The notes beneath the pieces are model-generated. The model worked only from the letters and a program-made list of their open reading frames with translations. It searched no databases and was not told the DNA's origin. Shown here one piece after another: positions 18,320-27,227 of a stretch of DNA of 64,000 bases. Position 1 is the first letter of the stretch; every line of letters begins with the position of its first letter. The position numbers were made by a program, and so were the translations under genes. Source of the stretch: Clostridia bacterium (GTDB lineage: Bacteria; Bacillota; Clostridia; TANB77; CAG-508); the NCBI GenBank assembly GCA_017510825.1, contig JAFWMA010000016.1, positions 117,352 through 181,351 on the forward strand. Direction: 5' to 3'.

Positions 18320-19132
18320 ATGAAGAAAAAAATAAAAATCTTATTAATTATACTACTAATAATTTATATAGGATTAAATAACTATGTAAGAGCAGAGGAA
18401 ACAGCTAGCTTAAAAGTTAGTCTTACATCAGATATTAGTAATTTACATTCAAATAATAAACTATATTATGATATAGCCTTAATCGATATTAAAAATATAG
18501 ATACATCAAAACCAATGGCATTAATGGCTGTTCTTGAGTATAATACTAGCATTTTAAGTAATCCTACAATAACAGGAATATCGCCTTGGACAGCAGACAT
18601 AAATCAAAACAACAATAGATTTTTAATTGACTGTTCTTCTTTTACACCAGATCAAACAATTGCTACAATAACTTTTGATACCAACATTCCTGAAAATCAA
18701 GATACAACAATAAAAATTGCCTTAACAGATGTTCAGCTATTAGGAGGAGATGATTATGATGTATCGATTGACAGAATTGAATCTGGAACAATAGAAATCA
18801 ATGGAACAACACCAAACAACACTACTCAAAATCAAACTATACCTTATACTCCAACCACAACAAACACTACGACAAACTATAATATCACTCAAGAACCAAA
18901 AGCTAATATAGTTGGAGACAAAAGTACAAGAAATGAAACAGTATTTACAATTGGAGCTAAGGATGATAAAGTAACTCAAAAGGTTGATTCGATAGAACCG
19001 GTTAAAGATGCTACAACAAGTAATACTCCTCTACCACAAGCAGGAGTAAGCTATATAATTTATATTATAATAGCAATTGTTGTTATTATTGGAATATACA
19101 CATTTATTAGAGATAAAAAGTTTTATGATTAA
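18320..19132 (+). CDS. cell-surface cohesin-like protein with LPQAG sorting-type tail
   Basis: The 270-residue protein has a cleavable-type signal peptide (residues 1-25) and a beta-sandwich domain at about 27-155 that reads like a cohesin: MALMAVLEYNTSILS, the tryptophan-bearing SPWTADI and FLIDCSS and ATITFDT strands. A Thr/Asn-rich linker follows. The C terminus has LPQAG (residues 238-242), a hydrophobic span and RDKKFYD. That arrangement is the layout of a sortase signal, though LPQAG is not the canonical LPxTG. The preceding gene encodes a dockerin-bearing GH10 enzyme, so this is a candidate docking partner. Cohesin identity is from pattern recognition, not a profile search. Confidence 0.7.
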   Translation: MKKKIKILLIILLIIYIGLNNYVRAEETASLKVSLTSDISNLHSNNKLYYDIALIDIKNIDTSKPMALMAVLEYNTSILSNPTITGISPWTADINQNNNRFLIDCSSFTPDQTIATITFDTNIPENQDTTIKIALTDVQLLGGDDYDVSIDRIESGTIEINGTTPNNTTQNQTIPYTPTTTNTTTNYNITQEPKANIVGDKSTRNETVFTIGAKDDKVTQKVDSIEPVKDATTSNTPLPQAGVSYIIYIIIAIVVIIGIYTFIRDKKFYD

Positions 19133-19158
19133 TAAAAATAAAGGGAGATGATAAAAAA

Positions 19159-19863
19159 ATGAAAAATAATAGTGAAGAAATAGACTTAAAAGATTTACTA
19201 AGTGTTTTTTGGGAGAAAAAACTTATTATATTAATTATTACGACAATAGCAGTAATTGCAGGATTTGTATATACTATGTATTTTAAGGAACCAAAATATA
19301 CAGCATCATGCACACTTATATTAGCTCAAAAAGATGGTGGGGAAACTTCAGCAGTAACTCAAACTGATATTACATTAAATGATAAATTAATTGCTACATA
19401 CAAAGAACTAGCAAAAAGCAACACAGTTGTTAGAGAAGTAATAAAAAATTTAAGCTTAACAAAGATGACAGAAACAAAACTAAAAGGTGAAATTAATGTT
19501 AATGCAGTAAAAGAAACTCAAATACTTCAAGTATCTGTTACTGATGAAGATCCTGCAAAAGCTCAAAGTATAGCTAATGAATTAAGTGAAGTGTTTGTAA
19601 AAAAAGTATCTGAAATTTATAAAATTGATAATATAAATATTGTTGATAAGGCTGAATTACCAAAAACTCCAAGTAATATAGATCATAAGAAAGATGTTTT
19701 GATTTTTGCTGGAGGAGGGATATTATTATCAATAATAATAATTCTTTTAATTAATATATTAGATACCACAATAAAAACATCAAACGACATTGAAAAAACA
19801 GTTGATTTAATGATTTTAGCAGAAATACCGGAATGTAATTTCGAAGGAAAAAAGTTAATTTAA
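19159..19863 (+). CDS. Wzz/YveK-type chain-length determinant and kinase modulator
   Basis: The 234-residue protein carries two membrane spans (about residues 20-40 and 178-198) that flank an extracytoplasmic domain. EEIDLKDLLSVFWEKK before the first span and the PKTPSNIDHKKD proline-rich stretch before the second are typical of capsular polysaccharide co-polymerases. In Gram-positives this protein activates the BY-kinase through its short C-terminal cytoplasmic tail. The kinase gene follows at 22 bp. GGGAGATG precedes the start. Confidence 0.9.
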   Translation: MKNNSEEIDLKDLLSVFWEKKLIILIITTIAVIAGFVYTMYFKEPKYTASCTLILAQKDGGETSAVTQTDITLNDKLIATYKELAKSNTVVREVIKNLSLTKMTETKLKGEINVNAVKETQILQVSVTDEDPAKAQSIANELSEVFVKKVSEIYKIDNINIVDKAELPKTPSNIDHKKDVLIFAGGGILLSIIIILLINILDTTIKTSNDIEKTVDLMILAEIPECNFEGKKLI

Positions 19864-19885
19864 ATTAGTATAAGGGGTGTGAAAA

Positions 19886-20977
19886 ATGAAGAAAGAAATT
19901 ATTACAAGTACAGATCCTAAATCACCTGTTTCAGAGGTATTTAGAACACTTAGAACCAATTTACAATATTTAAATAAAAAAAATGGTGCTCAAACCATAT
20001 TATTAACTAGTACTCTTCAAGGAGAGGGTAAATCTTTTGTTGCAGCAAATCTTGCTGTAACCTTTGCACAAGCAAGGAAAAAGACTATTATTGTTGATAC
20101 AGATATGCGTAAACCACGACAACATAAATTATTTAATTCTGATATGTATCCAGGACTATCAAATTATTTGGCAGGAATAAATATTAGCAGAGGATCTCAC
20201 AAAATTAATTTAAAAGAATGTATATACAAAACAAAAATAACTAATCTATATATTTTACCTGCAGGAAATATTCCACCAAACCCGTCAGAATTATTACAAT
20301 CTGAGAAACTAGGACAGTTAGTTAAAATATTAAAAAATGAGTATGATGTTGTTATTTTTGATGGTGCACCTTGCTTGCTTGTAACTGACGCATCTTTAGT
20401 TTCGAGACTCGTAGATGCAACAGTTCTTGTAATATCACAAGGAAAGACAAAAGCAGATGATTTAAGAGAAGTAAAAAACAGAATTAGAAGAGTTGGTGGG
20501 AGAGTTGCAGGAGTTGTATTAAATAGAATTAAAATATCAGGAAAAAGATATGGAGAGAAATATTATTACTATTCTAGTGATTCTTTAAAAGACAAAACTA
20601 GAAGAAAAAATGAAGCTGAAGAAGATACAGACAATAAAGTTGAAAGAAAGAGAAAAAGTAAATTAGAATATAAAGGGTTCACACCTAAGTTTGACGAGAT
20701 GGATAATGGAGAGATAAAAAATAATAACTCAAAAAATTCCAAAGAAGACAAATTTATAAATGAGGAAAATAAAAAAAGAGAGCCAAATAAACGATATAAA
20801 GAATACAATCGCGCTGAGTATAAAAAGAATAATAGTCTAGAAGATAATAATCGTAATGTTAATAATAAGTATACTGAGAGTAACAGTGAACAATTAAATG
20901 CTAATGACATAGCAAGTGGCTCAGATAAAATAAAAAAGATATTAGATGATATAGAAAAAATGAAAGAGGAAAAATAA
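19886..20977 (+). CDS. CpsD/CapB-type tyrosine kinase with a long charged tail
   Basis: The kinase domain (about residues 1-235) shows the BY-kinase Walker A TSTLQGEGKSFVAAN, Walker A' VDTDMRKPRQHKLF and Walker B VIFDGAP motifs. A tyrosine cluster, KYYYYSSDS, comes just after it. The protein is 363 residues against about 230 for typical CpsD. The extra 125 residues are highly charged, low in complexity and rich in Lys, Glu, Asn and Tyr. The kinase autophosphorylates on tyrosines and, with the neighbouring Wzz protein, controls chain length and export. The extra tail with scattered tyrosines could be additional phosphorylation sites. It is followed directly by the cognate phosphatase. Confidence 0.88.
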   Translation: MKKEIITSTDPKSPVSEVFRTLRTNLQYLNKKNGAQTILLTSTLQGEGKSFVAANLAVTFAQARKKTIIVDTDMRKPRQHKLFNSDMYPGLSNYLAGINISRGSHKINLKECIYKTKITNLYILPAGNIPPNPSELLQSEKLGQLVKILKNEYDVVIFDGAPCLLVTDASLVSRLVDATVLVISQGKTKADDLREVKNRIRRVGGRVAGVVLNRIKISGKRYGEKYYYYSSDSLKDKTRRKNEAEEDTDNKVERKRKSKLEYKGFTPKFDEMDNGEIKNNNSKNSKEDKFINEENKKREPNKRYKEYNRAEYKKNNSLEDNNRNVNNKYTESNSEQLNANDIASGSDKIKKILDDIEKMKEEK

Positions 20978-20979
20978 TA

Positions 20980-21690
20980 ATGATTGATATACACTCACAC
21001 CTTCTTCCAACTATTGATGATGGCGCTAGAAGCCTTCAAGAAACGATTGATATGGTCAAAGAAGCAAAAAGTGCTGGATTTACTGATATAGTTACTACTT
21101 CACACTATATAGATGGTCAATTTGATGTTAATAAAAACGATAGAAAAATTCTTATAAGTAAATTGCAGGAGCTTTTGGATGATGAAATAAAATTACATAA
21201 TGGTGCAGAGGCATATGTTACACCAGAGTTAGTTAGCTTATATCAAAAAGGAATTATTCCAACACTTGCAGATAGTAGATATGTTTTATTTGAGTTACCA
21301 ATGAATTCAGACGTACTGTATTTAGACAGAGTTATATCTGAGCTTATTAATTATGACTATATACCAATAATTGCACATCCAGAAAGATATAAAATAGTAC
21401 AGAAAGATATTAATAAAGCATATAATATGATTGAAAAAGGAGCATTGTTACAATGTAATTTTAGTAGCTTTATAGGTCACTATGGTCATGAAGCACAAAA
21501 AGTTGCTGTAAAGCTACTAAAAAAAGATAAAATTGCTTTTTTAGGTAGTGATGCACACAGAAGTGAAGGAGTATATACAAGAATAGAGGAAGTATTAACA
21601 AAATTAGAAAAAACTGTTGGATATGAAAAGATAGAAGAAATAACAGTTTCAAACCCACAAAAGATTTTAGATAAAGAATATTTTGATTAA
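20980..21690 (+). CDS. CpsB/YwqE-type PHP tyrosine phosphatase
   Basis: The 236-residue protein is a manganese-dependent PHP-family phosphatase. Metal ligands are visible in MIDIHSHLLPTIDDGA at the N terminus, TSHYI near residue 41, IAHPERY near residue 130 and LGSDAHR near residue 188. The family dephosphorylates the BY-kinase. It starts 3 bases after the kinase stop codon and closes the exopolysaccharide regulatory module. Confidence 0.9.
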   Translation: MIDIHSHLLPTIDDGARSLQETIDMVKEAKSAGFTDIVTTSHYIDGQFDVNKNDRKILISKLQELLDDEIKLHNGAEAYVTPELVSLYQKGIIPTLADSRYVLFELPMNSDVLYLDRVISELINYDYIPIIAHPERYKIVQKDINKAYNMIEKGALLQCNFSSFIGHYGHEAQKVAVKLLKKDKIAFLGSDAHRSEGVYTRIEEVLTKLEKTVGYEKIEEITVSNPQKILDKEYFD

Positions 21691-21734
21691 TTAAAGGAGG
21701 AAGTATACATTTTTAAAATGTAGAAAATGTAATT

Positions 21735-23039
21735 ATGTCAAATTTAAATGTTGATTTTTCAAAGTGTGGAATAGAAAAAAATGAATATTTAAAACATTTT
21801 GAGGTGGTTGAAGATGTTCACATAGAATTAATAGAGAAATCAAAGGATTCAAACGAATTTGTGGGATGGTTAGACCTTCCTAGCAAATATTTTAATAGTA
21901 CCGAATACAAAAAAATAAAAGAATGTGCAAATAAAATTCAATCAGATTCAGACATTCTTTTAGTAATAGGAATTGGTGGCTCATATTTAGGAGCAAGAGC
22001 TGTAATTGAAGCACTACATAGTTCAGTTTACAGTGCTGATAAAAGTAAAACTAAAATAATATATGTTGGAAATAATTTAAGTCCAGAATATGTAAATGAT
22101 GTAGTTCAAGCACTAGGTGGAAAAGACTTTAGCATAAATGTAATTTCGAAATCTGGAACTACAACAGAACCAGCTATTGCATTCAGAATTTTTAGAGAAC
22201 TTCTTGAAAATAAATATGGATTAAATGAAGCAAGAGAAAGAATATATGTTACAACTGATGGCGAAAAAGGAGCATTAAAACATCTTGCTAAAACAGAAAA
22301 ATATCAAACATTTGTAATTCCAGATAATGTTGGTGGTAGATTTTCAGTACTAACTCCAGTTGGATTACTACCAATTGCAGCTAGTGGAATAGACATAGAT
22401 GAAATAATGAAAGGTGCAATTGCATCTGAAAAAAAATATTCTGATAAATCCTTAGAGAATAATGAATGTTACCAATATGCTGTTATTAGAAATTTATTAT
22501 ATGAGGATGGAAAGTCTATTGAAATGCTAGAAACTTTTGAACCAAAAGTTCACTTCTTTATTGAATGGTGGAAACAATTATTTGGAGAAAGTGAAGGCAA
22601 AGATGGAAAAGGATTATTCCCTGCAGGTGCTGAGTTTACTACAGATTTACACTCACTAGGACAATACATACAAGAAGGTCAAAGATTAATGTTTGAAACA
22701 ATGCTAAATTTTGAAGAGCCAAACTCAGATGTAACTATTGGAATGGATGAAGATGATTTAGATAAATTAAATTATTTAGCAGGTAAACAATTATCATATG
22801 TAAATAAAAAAGCAATGGAAGGAACAATAAAAGCACATGTCGATGGAGGAGTTCCAAATATACTAATAAATGTAAAACAGCTAACTGCAGAAACAATAGG
22901 AGAACTAATATATTTCTTTGAAAAAGCGTGTGCGATGTCAGCAGAGTTATTAGAGGTAAATCCTTTTAACCAACCAGGAGTTGAAAAATATAAAACAAAT
23001 ATGTTTGAATTACTAGAAAAACCAGGGTATAAAAAATAA
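21735..23039 (+). CDS. pgi: glucose-6-phosphate isomerase
   Basis: The 434-residue protein is a short bacterial phosphoglucose isomerase. [10 protein letters not shown] near residue 77, [10 protein letters not shown] near 138, [11 protein letters not shown] near 200 and [13 protein letters not shown] at the C terminus match the family. It interconverts glucose-6-phosphate and fructose-6-phosphate and links glycolysis to nucleotide-sugar supply. The best Shine-Dalgarno (AAAGGAGG, 21693-21700) lies 34 bases before the ATG. Between them are the stop-blocked triplets ATG-TAG (21718) and ATG-TAA (21727) and a small hairpin. This leader is unusual (see findings). The start at 21735 is chosen because it is the first that opens the frame. 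Confidence 0.93.
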   Translation: MSNLNVDFSKCGIEKNEYLKHFEVVEDVHIELIEKSKDSNEFVGWLDLPSKYFNSTEYKKIKECANKIQSDSDILLVIGIGGSYLGARAVIEALHSSVYSADKSKTKIIYVGNNLSPEYVNDVVQALGGKDFSINVISKSGTTTEPAIAFRIFRELLENKYGLNEARERIYVTTDGEKGALKHLAKTEKYQTFVIPDNVGGRFSVLTPVGLLPIAASGIDIDEIMKGAIASEKKYSDKSLENNECYQYAVIRNLLYEDGKSIEMLETFEPKVHFFIEWWKQLFGESEGKDGKGLFPAGAEFTTDLHSLGQYIQEGQRLMFETMLNFEEPNSDVTIGMDEDDLDKLNYLAGKQLSYVNKKAMEGTIKAHVDGGVPNILINVKQLTAETIGELIYFFEKACAMSAELLEVNPFNQPGVEKYKTNMFELLEKPGYKK

Positions 23040-23063
23040 TGTACAATTAGGGGTGACCATATT

Positions 23064-23094
23064 TTGACACTTACATACAATTAGAAACTATACT
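23064..23094 (+). promoter_or_regulatory. possible promoter before the flavodiiron gene
   Basis: TTGACA (23064-23069) and TATACT (23089-23094) are separated by 19 bp, slightly long. It is the best candidate in the 114-bp gap. Confidence 0.4.
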
Positions 23095-23153
23095 TCTTTT
23101 AAATTTGTTGAAATGCAATATTATAGATTTATAAAACAAAACTTGGAGGAATA

Positions 23154-24362
23154 ATGAGAAATATAATAGATAGCATAAAATACATCGGAGTAAATGATAA
23201 TGATATAGATTTATTTGAAGGACAGTATATAGTTCCAAATGGAATGACCTACAATTCTTACATTATACTAGGTGAAAAAATAGCTTTGATGGATACTGTC
23301 GATAAATCTAAAACAAATGAATGGATTTCAAATTTAGAAGAACTATTAGATGGGAGAGAGCCAGATTATTTAGTTGTATCACATCTTGAACCTGACCATG
23401 CAGGGAGTATTGCAGAGGTTCTTAATAAATACAAAAATATGAAAATAGTCTTAAATCCAATAGCCCAAAGAATGTATTCTCAATTTTTTAATATTGATGT
23501 ATCAGATAGAACTGAACTTGTAAAAGATGGGGATATATTAGATTTGGGAGAATACAAACTTACATTTTTAACTGCATCAATGGTACATTGGCCAGAGGTA
23601 ATGTTTTCTTATGAGGAAAAGACTAAAACATTATTTTCTGCAGATGGATTCGGGAAATTTGGAGCTTGTAATATAGAAGATGAATTAGTATACAATTTTA
23701 CAGGTTTTAATCAAATTAACTGGGCTGAAAAATGGGATGATGAAGCTAGAAGATATTATATAAATATTTGTGGAAAATATGGAGCACAAGTACAGGCAGT
23801 TCTAAAGAAAATATCAAAATTAAATTTAGATATAAAATCTATTTGTCCTTTACATGGTCCAATTTTAACAGGTGATTTATCACATTATCTTGGGTTATAC
23901 GATAAATGGAGTAAATATGAACCCGAAGAAAATGGGACTTTGATTGTTTATGGATCAATCCATGGTAATACAATGCAAGTTGCTAATAAATTATATGAAG
24001 CCATTAAATTACAAGGAAGCAAAGTGGAAATAATGGATATTGCTAGGTGTGATATACCTGAGGCAATAGCTAAAGCATATAAATATGGCAAATTAGTAAT
24101 TGCATCAGTAACATATAATATGTCTATTTTTCCAAATATGTATCTTTTTGTTAATTTATTAAAAGAAAAAAACTATCAAAATAGAAAAGTTGGAATAATT
24201 GAAAATGGTTCTTGGGCACCCAATACTGAAAATGTTATTAAGAACATACTAGAAAATCAAAAAGATATCGAATTTTTAAAACCAACTATTTCAATAAAAT
24301 CAAAAATTAGTGAAGAAAACGAAAAAGAAATAGTAGACTTAGCAAAAGAGCTAGTAAAATAA
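23154..24362 (+). CDS. flavodiiron protein (FprA-type A-type flavoprotein)
   Basis: The 402-residue protein has an N-terminal metallo-beta-lactamase-like diiron domain with HLEPDHAGS near residue 80, a metal-binding histidine in SMVHWPEVMF near 147, and CPLHGPIL near residue 227. A C-terminal flavodoxin domain begins near residue 260 with VYGSIHGNTMQVA (FMN phosphate loop). Such proteins reduce O2 to water or NO to N2O in anaerobes with electrons from rubredoxin. Rubredoxin is encoded next at 24453. GGAGG precedes the ATG. The protein is the expected length for a two-domain FprA. Confidence 0.92.
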   Translation: MRNIIDSIKYIGVNDNDIDLFEGQYIVPNGMTYNSYIILGEKIALMDTVDKSKTNEWISNLEELLDGREPDYLVVSHLEPDHAGSIAEVLNKYKNMKIVLNPIAQRMYSQFFNIDVSDRTELVKDGDILDLGEYKLTFLTASMVHWPEVMFSYEEKTKTLFSADGFGKFGACNIEDELVYNFTGFNQINWAEKWDDEARRYYINICGKYGAQVQAVLKKISKLNLDIKSICPLHGPILTGDLSHYLGLYDKWSKYEPEENGTLIVYGSIHGNTMQVANKLYEAIKLQGSKVEIMDIARCDIPEAIAKAYKYGKLVIASVTYNMSIFPNMYLFVNLLKEKNYQNRKVGIIENGSWAPNTENVIKNILENQKDIEFLKPTISIKSKISEENEKEIVDLAKELVK

Positions 24363-24452
24363 AATATTTCTAACTTGTTGAAAACAACAGCTTATTAGTT
24401 GGAGTTTATATATTAATTAAGAGCACTAAAAGCTCTTAGAAAGGAGCTAGCC

Positions 24453-24590
24453 ATGAAATACAGGTGTAAAACATGTGGATACATTTATGATGATGACAAA
24501 GAGGGAACAAGATTTGAAAACTTACCATCAGATTGGACATGCCCACTTTGTGGAGTTGGAAAAGATATGTTTGAAGAGATTGATGACTAG
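24453..24590 (+). CDS. rubredoxin
   Basis: This 45-residue protein has the two iron-binding CxxC motifs, CKTCGY (C5, C8) and CPLCG (C30, C33), plus the conserved DWTCP. It is slightly shorter than the usual 52-54 residues. AAAGGAG lies directly upstream, after a 7-bp hairpin (24418-24438). It is the likely electron donor to the flavodiiron protein encoded 90 bp upstream, and the pair forms an oxygen/nitric-oxide detoxification unit in an anaerobe. Confidence 0.92.
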   Translation: MKYRCKTCGYIYDDDKEGTRFENLPSDWTCPLCGVGKDMFEEIDD

Positions 24591-24599
24591 TAACAAAAT

Positions 24600-24639
24600 A
24601 AAAAGCAGCGTCTTCATGTAAATAAAGATACTGCTTTTT
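24600..24639 (+). terminator. terminator after rubredoxin
   Basis: AAAAAGCAG (24600-24608) and CTGCTTTTT (24631-24639) form the stem and are followed by ATTT. Confidence 0.65.
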
Positions 24640-24641
24640 AT

Positions 24642-24670
24642 TTGACATAGGACTAAAAAAGTGATATAAT
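24642..24670 (+). promoter_or_regulatory. consensus sigma-A promoter
   Basis: TTGACA (24642-24647), exactly 17 bp, TATAAT (24665-24670): a perfect consensus promoter 46 bp before the small ORF at 24717. Confidence 0.8.
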
Positions 24671-24716
24671 TTCTTATTATATATATAGGAAAATAGGGCA
24701 TAGAGAGGAACTTGCT

Positions 24717-24890
24717 ATGAATGACATTTTGATTAAGACCAAAGATGGATTTACGAGGGAGGAAGCAGAGAGGGTTGCAAGAAAAGCTGATGAACAATGT
24801 GTGCGGGAATTTTGGCTTCCTGCACAGATTTGTGCCGATGAGAATGGAAAGTTTACGGTTCGAATCCAGAGAAGAAAGAGAGCATGGTAA
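24717..24890 (+). CDS. small basic protein of unknown function (paralogue of 24969)
   Basis: This 57-residue ORF starts MNDILIKTKDGFTREEAERV and ends FTVRIQRRKRAW. I do not recognise the family. It is supported by a perfect promoter and an AGAGGAAC ribosome binding site. It also has a weak but colinear resemblance to the next small ORF: GFTREEA versus GYTLEEA, then a D-x-(x)-G turn followed by a basic strand. Codon use is less AT-biased than the neighbours (CGG, CGA, ACG, GCC), which may indicate transfer. It contains an in-frame CGG at 24804, one of only two such codons in the window not associated with a visible frame change. Confidence 0.65.
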   Translation: MNDILIKTKDGFTREEAERVARKADEQCVREFWLPAQICADENGKFTVRIQRRKRAW

Positions 24891-24968
24891 GTAAGAAATA
24901 ATAATTTATTATACTCTGTAAAAGTTGCGAAAGTATTATTATATCGTAACAATGGTGAAGGGACAAAG

Positions 24969-25169
24969 ATGGCTAAAAAATATAAGAAATACAGATGTGG
25001 TTGGAAGCAAGACCACAGTGGATACACACTAGAAGAGGCAACAGTTTTGAAGTCAAAGATAGACTTACAGAACATTAATGATCCAAGAAGGTTAGAATTT
25101 AAAAAGTCCGAAATAGTTCCGGATCCACGTGGTGGATACATGATTCGTTGTGAATTGATCTCTACTTGA
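24969..25169 (+). CDS. small protein of unknown function (paralogue of 24717)
   Basis: This 66-residue protein begins MAKKYKKYRCGWKQDHSGYT and ends with GGYMIRCELIST. No known domain is recognisable. A GAAGGGAC ribosome binding site precedes it, and a strong terminator follows four bases after the stop. It lies in the same transcript as the 57-residue ORF, and both share the layout aromatic-T-x-EEA followed by a basic C-terminal strand. The role is unknown; small nucleic-acid-binding proteins are one possibility given the charge. Confidence 0.7.
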   Translation: MAKKYKKYRCGWKQDHSGYTLEEATVLKSKIDLQNINDPRRLEFKKSEIVPDPRGGYMIRCELIST

Positions 25170-25172
25170 TAG

Positions 25173-25200
25173 AAAAGCACCCCTTTCGGGGGGTGCTTTT
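25173..25200 (+). terminator. strong rho-independent terminator
   Basis: AAAAGCACCCC (25173-25183) pairs with GGGGTGCTTTT (25190-25200). The flanks GATAG/CTATC extend the stem to 25168-25206. GC content is far above that of the surroundings. Confidence 0.85.
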
Positions 25201-25344
25201 GCTATCAAAAAAATTATTTTTACTTAAATATGCAATTATAAAAAAGGTCTTTCAGAAGAAAAATTCAGAAAAATAAGCACTTAAAGCTGAAAAGGTATCT
25301 GATAATAATTTAAATCTTTGTGTAAAAAAATAGACAATAGGTTA

Positions 25345-25373
25345 TTGAATAAAAAGTAATGTTATGGTATGAT
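25345..25373 (+). promoter_or_regulatory. sigma-A-type promoter of the ABC exporter operon
   Basis: TTGAAT (25345-25350), 17 bp, TATGAT (25368-25373), 27 bp before the first exporter gene. Confidence 0.6.
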
Positions 25374-25400
25374 ATATAATGCTTTAGAAAGGAAAAAATT

Positions 25401-27131
25401 ATGATAAAAAAATTAATGAAATCAATAAGAGAATATAAAAAACAAACTATCCTAACGCCACTATCAGTTGCAATAGAAGTTGTACTTGAAGTTGTTTTGC
25501 CATATCTTATGGCAAAACTAATTGATGATGGAATATACCAAGGTTCAATGGATGCTACTGTTAGTATTGGAATACAGTTGATTATATTTACAATTCTTTC
25601 TTTATTTTTTGGTGCAGTTTCTGGATTATATGCCGCGAAAGCATCAAGTGGATTTGCAAAAAATTTAAGGAAAGATTTATACTATAAAGTTCAAACCTTT
25701 TCATTTGCAAATATTGATAAATTTAGTACATCAAGTATTGTTACTAGATTAACTACTGATGTTACCAATGTTCAAAATGCATTTCAAATGATTTTAAGAA
25801 TAGCGATAAGAGCACCGCTAATACTTATATTTTCTTTAATAATGACATTAACAATTAATGTAAAAATGTCTATAGTATTTTTCATATTAATACCAGTTGT
25901 TGGACTAACATTATTTATAATATCAAGAATTGCAATGCCTATATATCGAAAAGTATTTAAAAAATATGATGATTTAAACAATATAGTTGAAGAAAACACT
26001 GCTGGAATTAGAGTTGTAAAATCTTATGGACTTGAAAAAGAAGAAATTAATAAATTTGAAAAGAAAGCTTTAGAGATTTTTAAACTATTTACAAAAGGTG
26101 GCAAATTAGTTGCTTTAAATGCGCCAATAATGCAGTTTTTTATGTATTTAGGAATGATTTTAATATCATGGCTTGGAGCAAGATTAATTATTATAACTCA
26201 TTCAACTGAGCTAACAACGGGACAATTATCAAGTTTAATTACATATGCAATTCAAATATTATTTTCTATAATGATGCTTACGATGATCTCAGTTATGCTT
26301 ACTATTTCAATGTCTTCAGCAAAAAGAATAGTAGAAATACTAGACGAAAAGCCATCAATTAAAAGTGCTAAGAACCCTATTAAAACAGTTGAAAATGGTT
26401 CAATTCAATTTAAAAATGTAGCATTTAGTTATATTGGAAAGAAAAACAAAGAAGTATTGAAAGACATTAATTTTACAATACAGTCTGGAGAAAATATAGG
26501 AATTATTGGAGGAACAGGAGTTGGAAAATCATCACTTGTTAACTTGATTCCTAGATTATATGATGTTACTGAAGGAGAGTTACTTGTTGCCGGAAATAAT
26601 GTAAAAGAATATGATGTGAAGAGTTTAAGAGATGCGGTATCATGCGTATTACAAAAAAATATATTGTTTTCAGGCACAGTTAAAGATAATTTAAGATGGG
26701 GAAATGAGGATGCTACTGACGAAGAATTAATAGAGGCTTGCAAATTAGCACAGGCAGATGGCTTCATTAATCAGTTTCCAGATAAATATGATACATATAT
26801 TGAACAAGGAGGAACAAATGTATCAGGTGGTCAAAAACAAAGATTATGTATTGCAAGAGCTCTTCTTAAAAAACCTAAAATTCTTATACTAGATGATTCA
26901 ACATCAGCTGTTGATACAAAAACAGAACAACTGATAAGAGAAGCCTTTAATAAAAAAATCCCAAATACTACTAAAATTATAATAGCACAAAGAATTTCCT
27001 CGGTACAAGATTGTGATAAGATTATTGTAATGAAACAAGGTCAAATTAACGCGATTGGAACTCATAAAGAATTATTAAAGAACAATGATATATATAAAGA
27101 AGTTTATGAATCACAGACGCAAGATAGCTAA
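25401..27131 (+). CDS. ABC exporter half-transporter with degenerate catalytic site
   Basis: The 576-residue protein fuses a six-span membrane domain (residues 1-310) to an ATPase domain. The ATPase has Walker A GGTGVGKSS, signature VSGGQKQR and Walker B ILILDDSTSAVD. The residue after Walker B is Asp rather than the catalytic Glu, the pattern of the degenerate half of heterodimeric exporters such as BmrC/LmrC. The partner with a canonical DEATSSID is encoded at 27228. The dimer probably exports drugs, lipids or peptides; the substrate is unknown. AAAGGA precedes the start. Confidence 0.9.
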   Translation: MIKKLMKSIREYKKQTILTPLSVAIEVVLEVVLPYLMAKLIDDGIYQGSMDATVSIGIQLIIFTILSLFFGAVSGLYAAKASSGFAKNLRKDLYYKVQTFSFANIDKFSTSSIVTRLTTDVTNVQNAFQMILRIAIRAPLILIFSLIMTLTINVKMSIVFFILIPVVGLTLFIISRIAMPIYRKVFKKYDDLNNIVEENTAGIRVVKSYGLEKEEINKFEKKALEIFKLFTKGGKLVALNAPIMQFFMYLGMILISWLGARLIIITHSTELTTGQLSSLITYAIQILFSIMMLTMISVMLTISMSSAKRIVEILDEKPSIKSAKNPIKTVENGSIQFKNVAFSYIGKKNKEVLKDINFTIQSGENIGIIGGTGVGKSSLVNLIPRLYDVTEGELLVAGNNVKEYDVKSLRDAVSCVLQKNILFSGTVKDNLRWGNEDATDEELIEACKLAQADGFINQFPDKYDTYIEQGGTNVSGGQKQRLCIARALLKKPKILILDDSTSAVDTKTEQLIREAFNKKIPNTTKIIIAQRISSVQDCDKIIVMKQGQINAIGTHKELLKNNDIYKEVYESQTQDS

Positions 27132-27227
27132 ATGTATAATTGAGAATAACAAATTTTAGTCCAAGGAGACAGTTGTACATCACAAACTCTAGACAATAGA
27201 TAGCTAAAAATAAGAAAGGAAAAATAG

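Noticed and set aside
24850..24866. GGTTCGAATCC resembling a tRNA T-arm
   Set aside because: The flanking bases do not extend the T-stem, no acceptor or anticodon arm is present, and it lies inside the 57-residue ORF.
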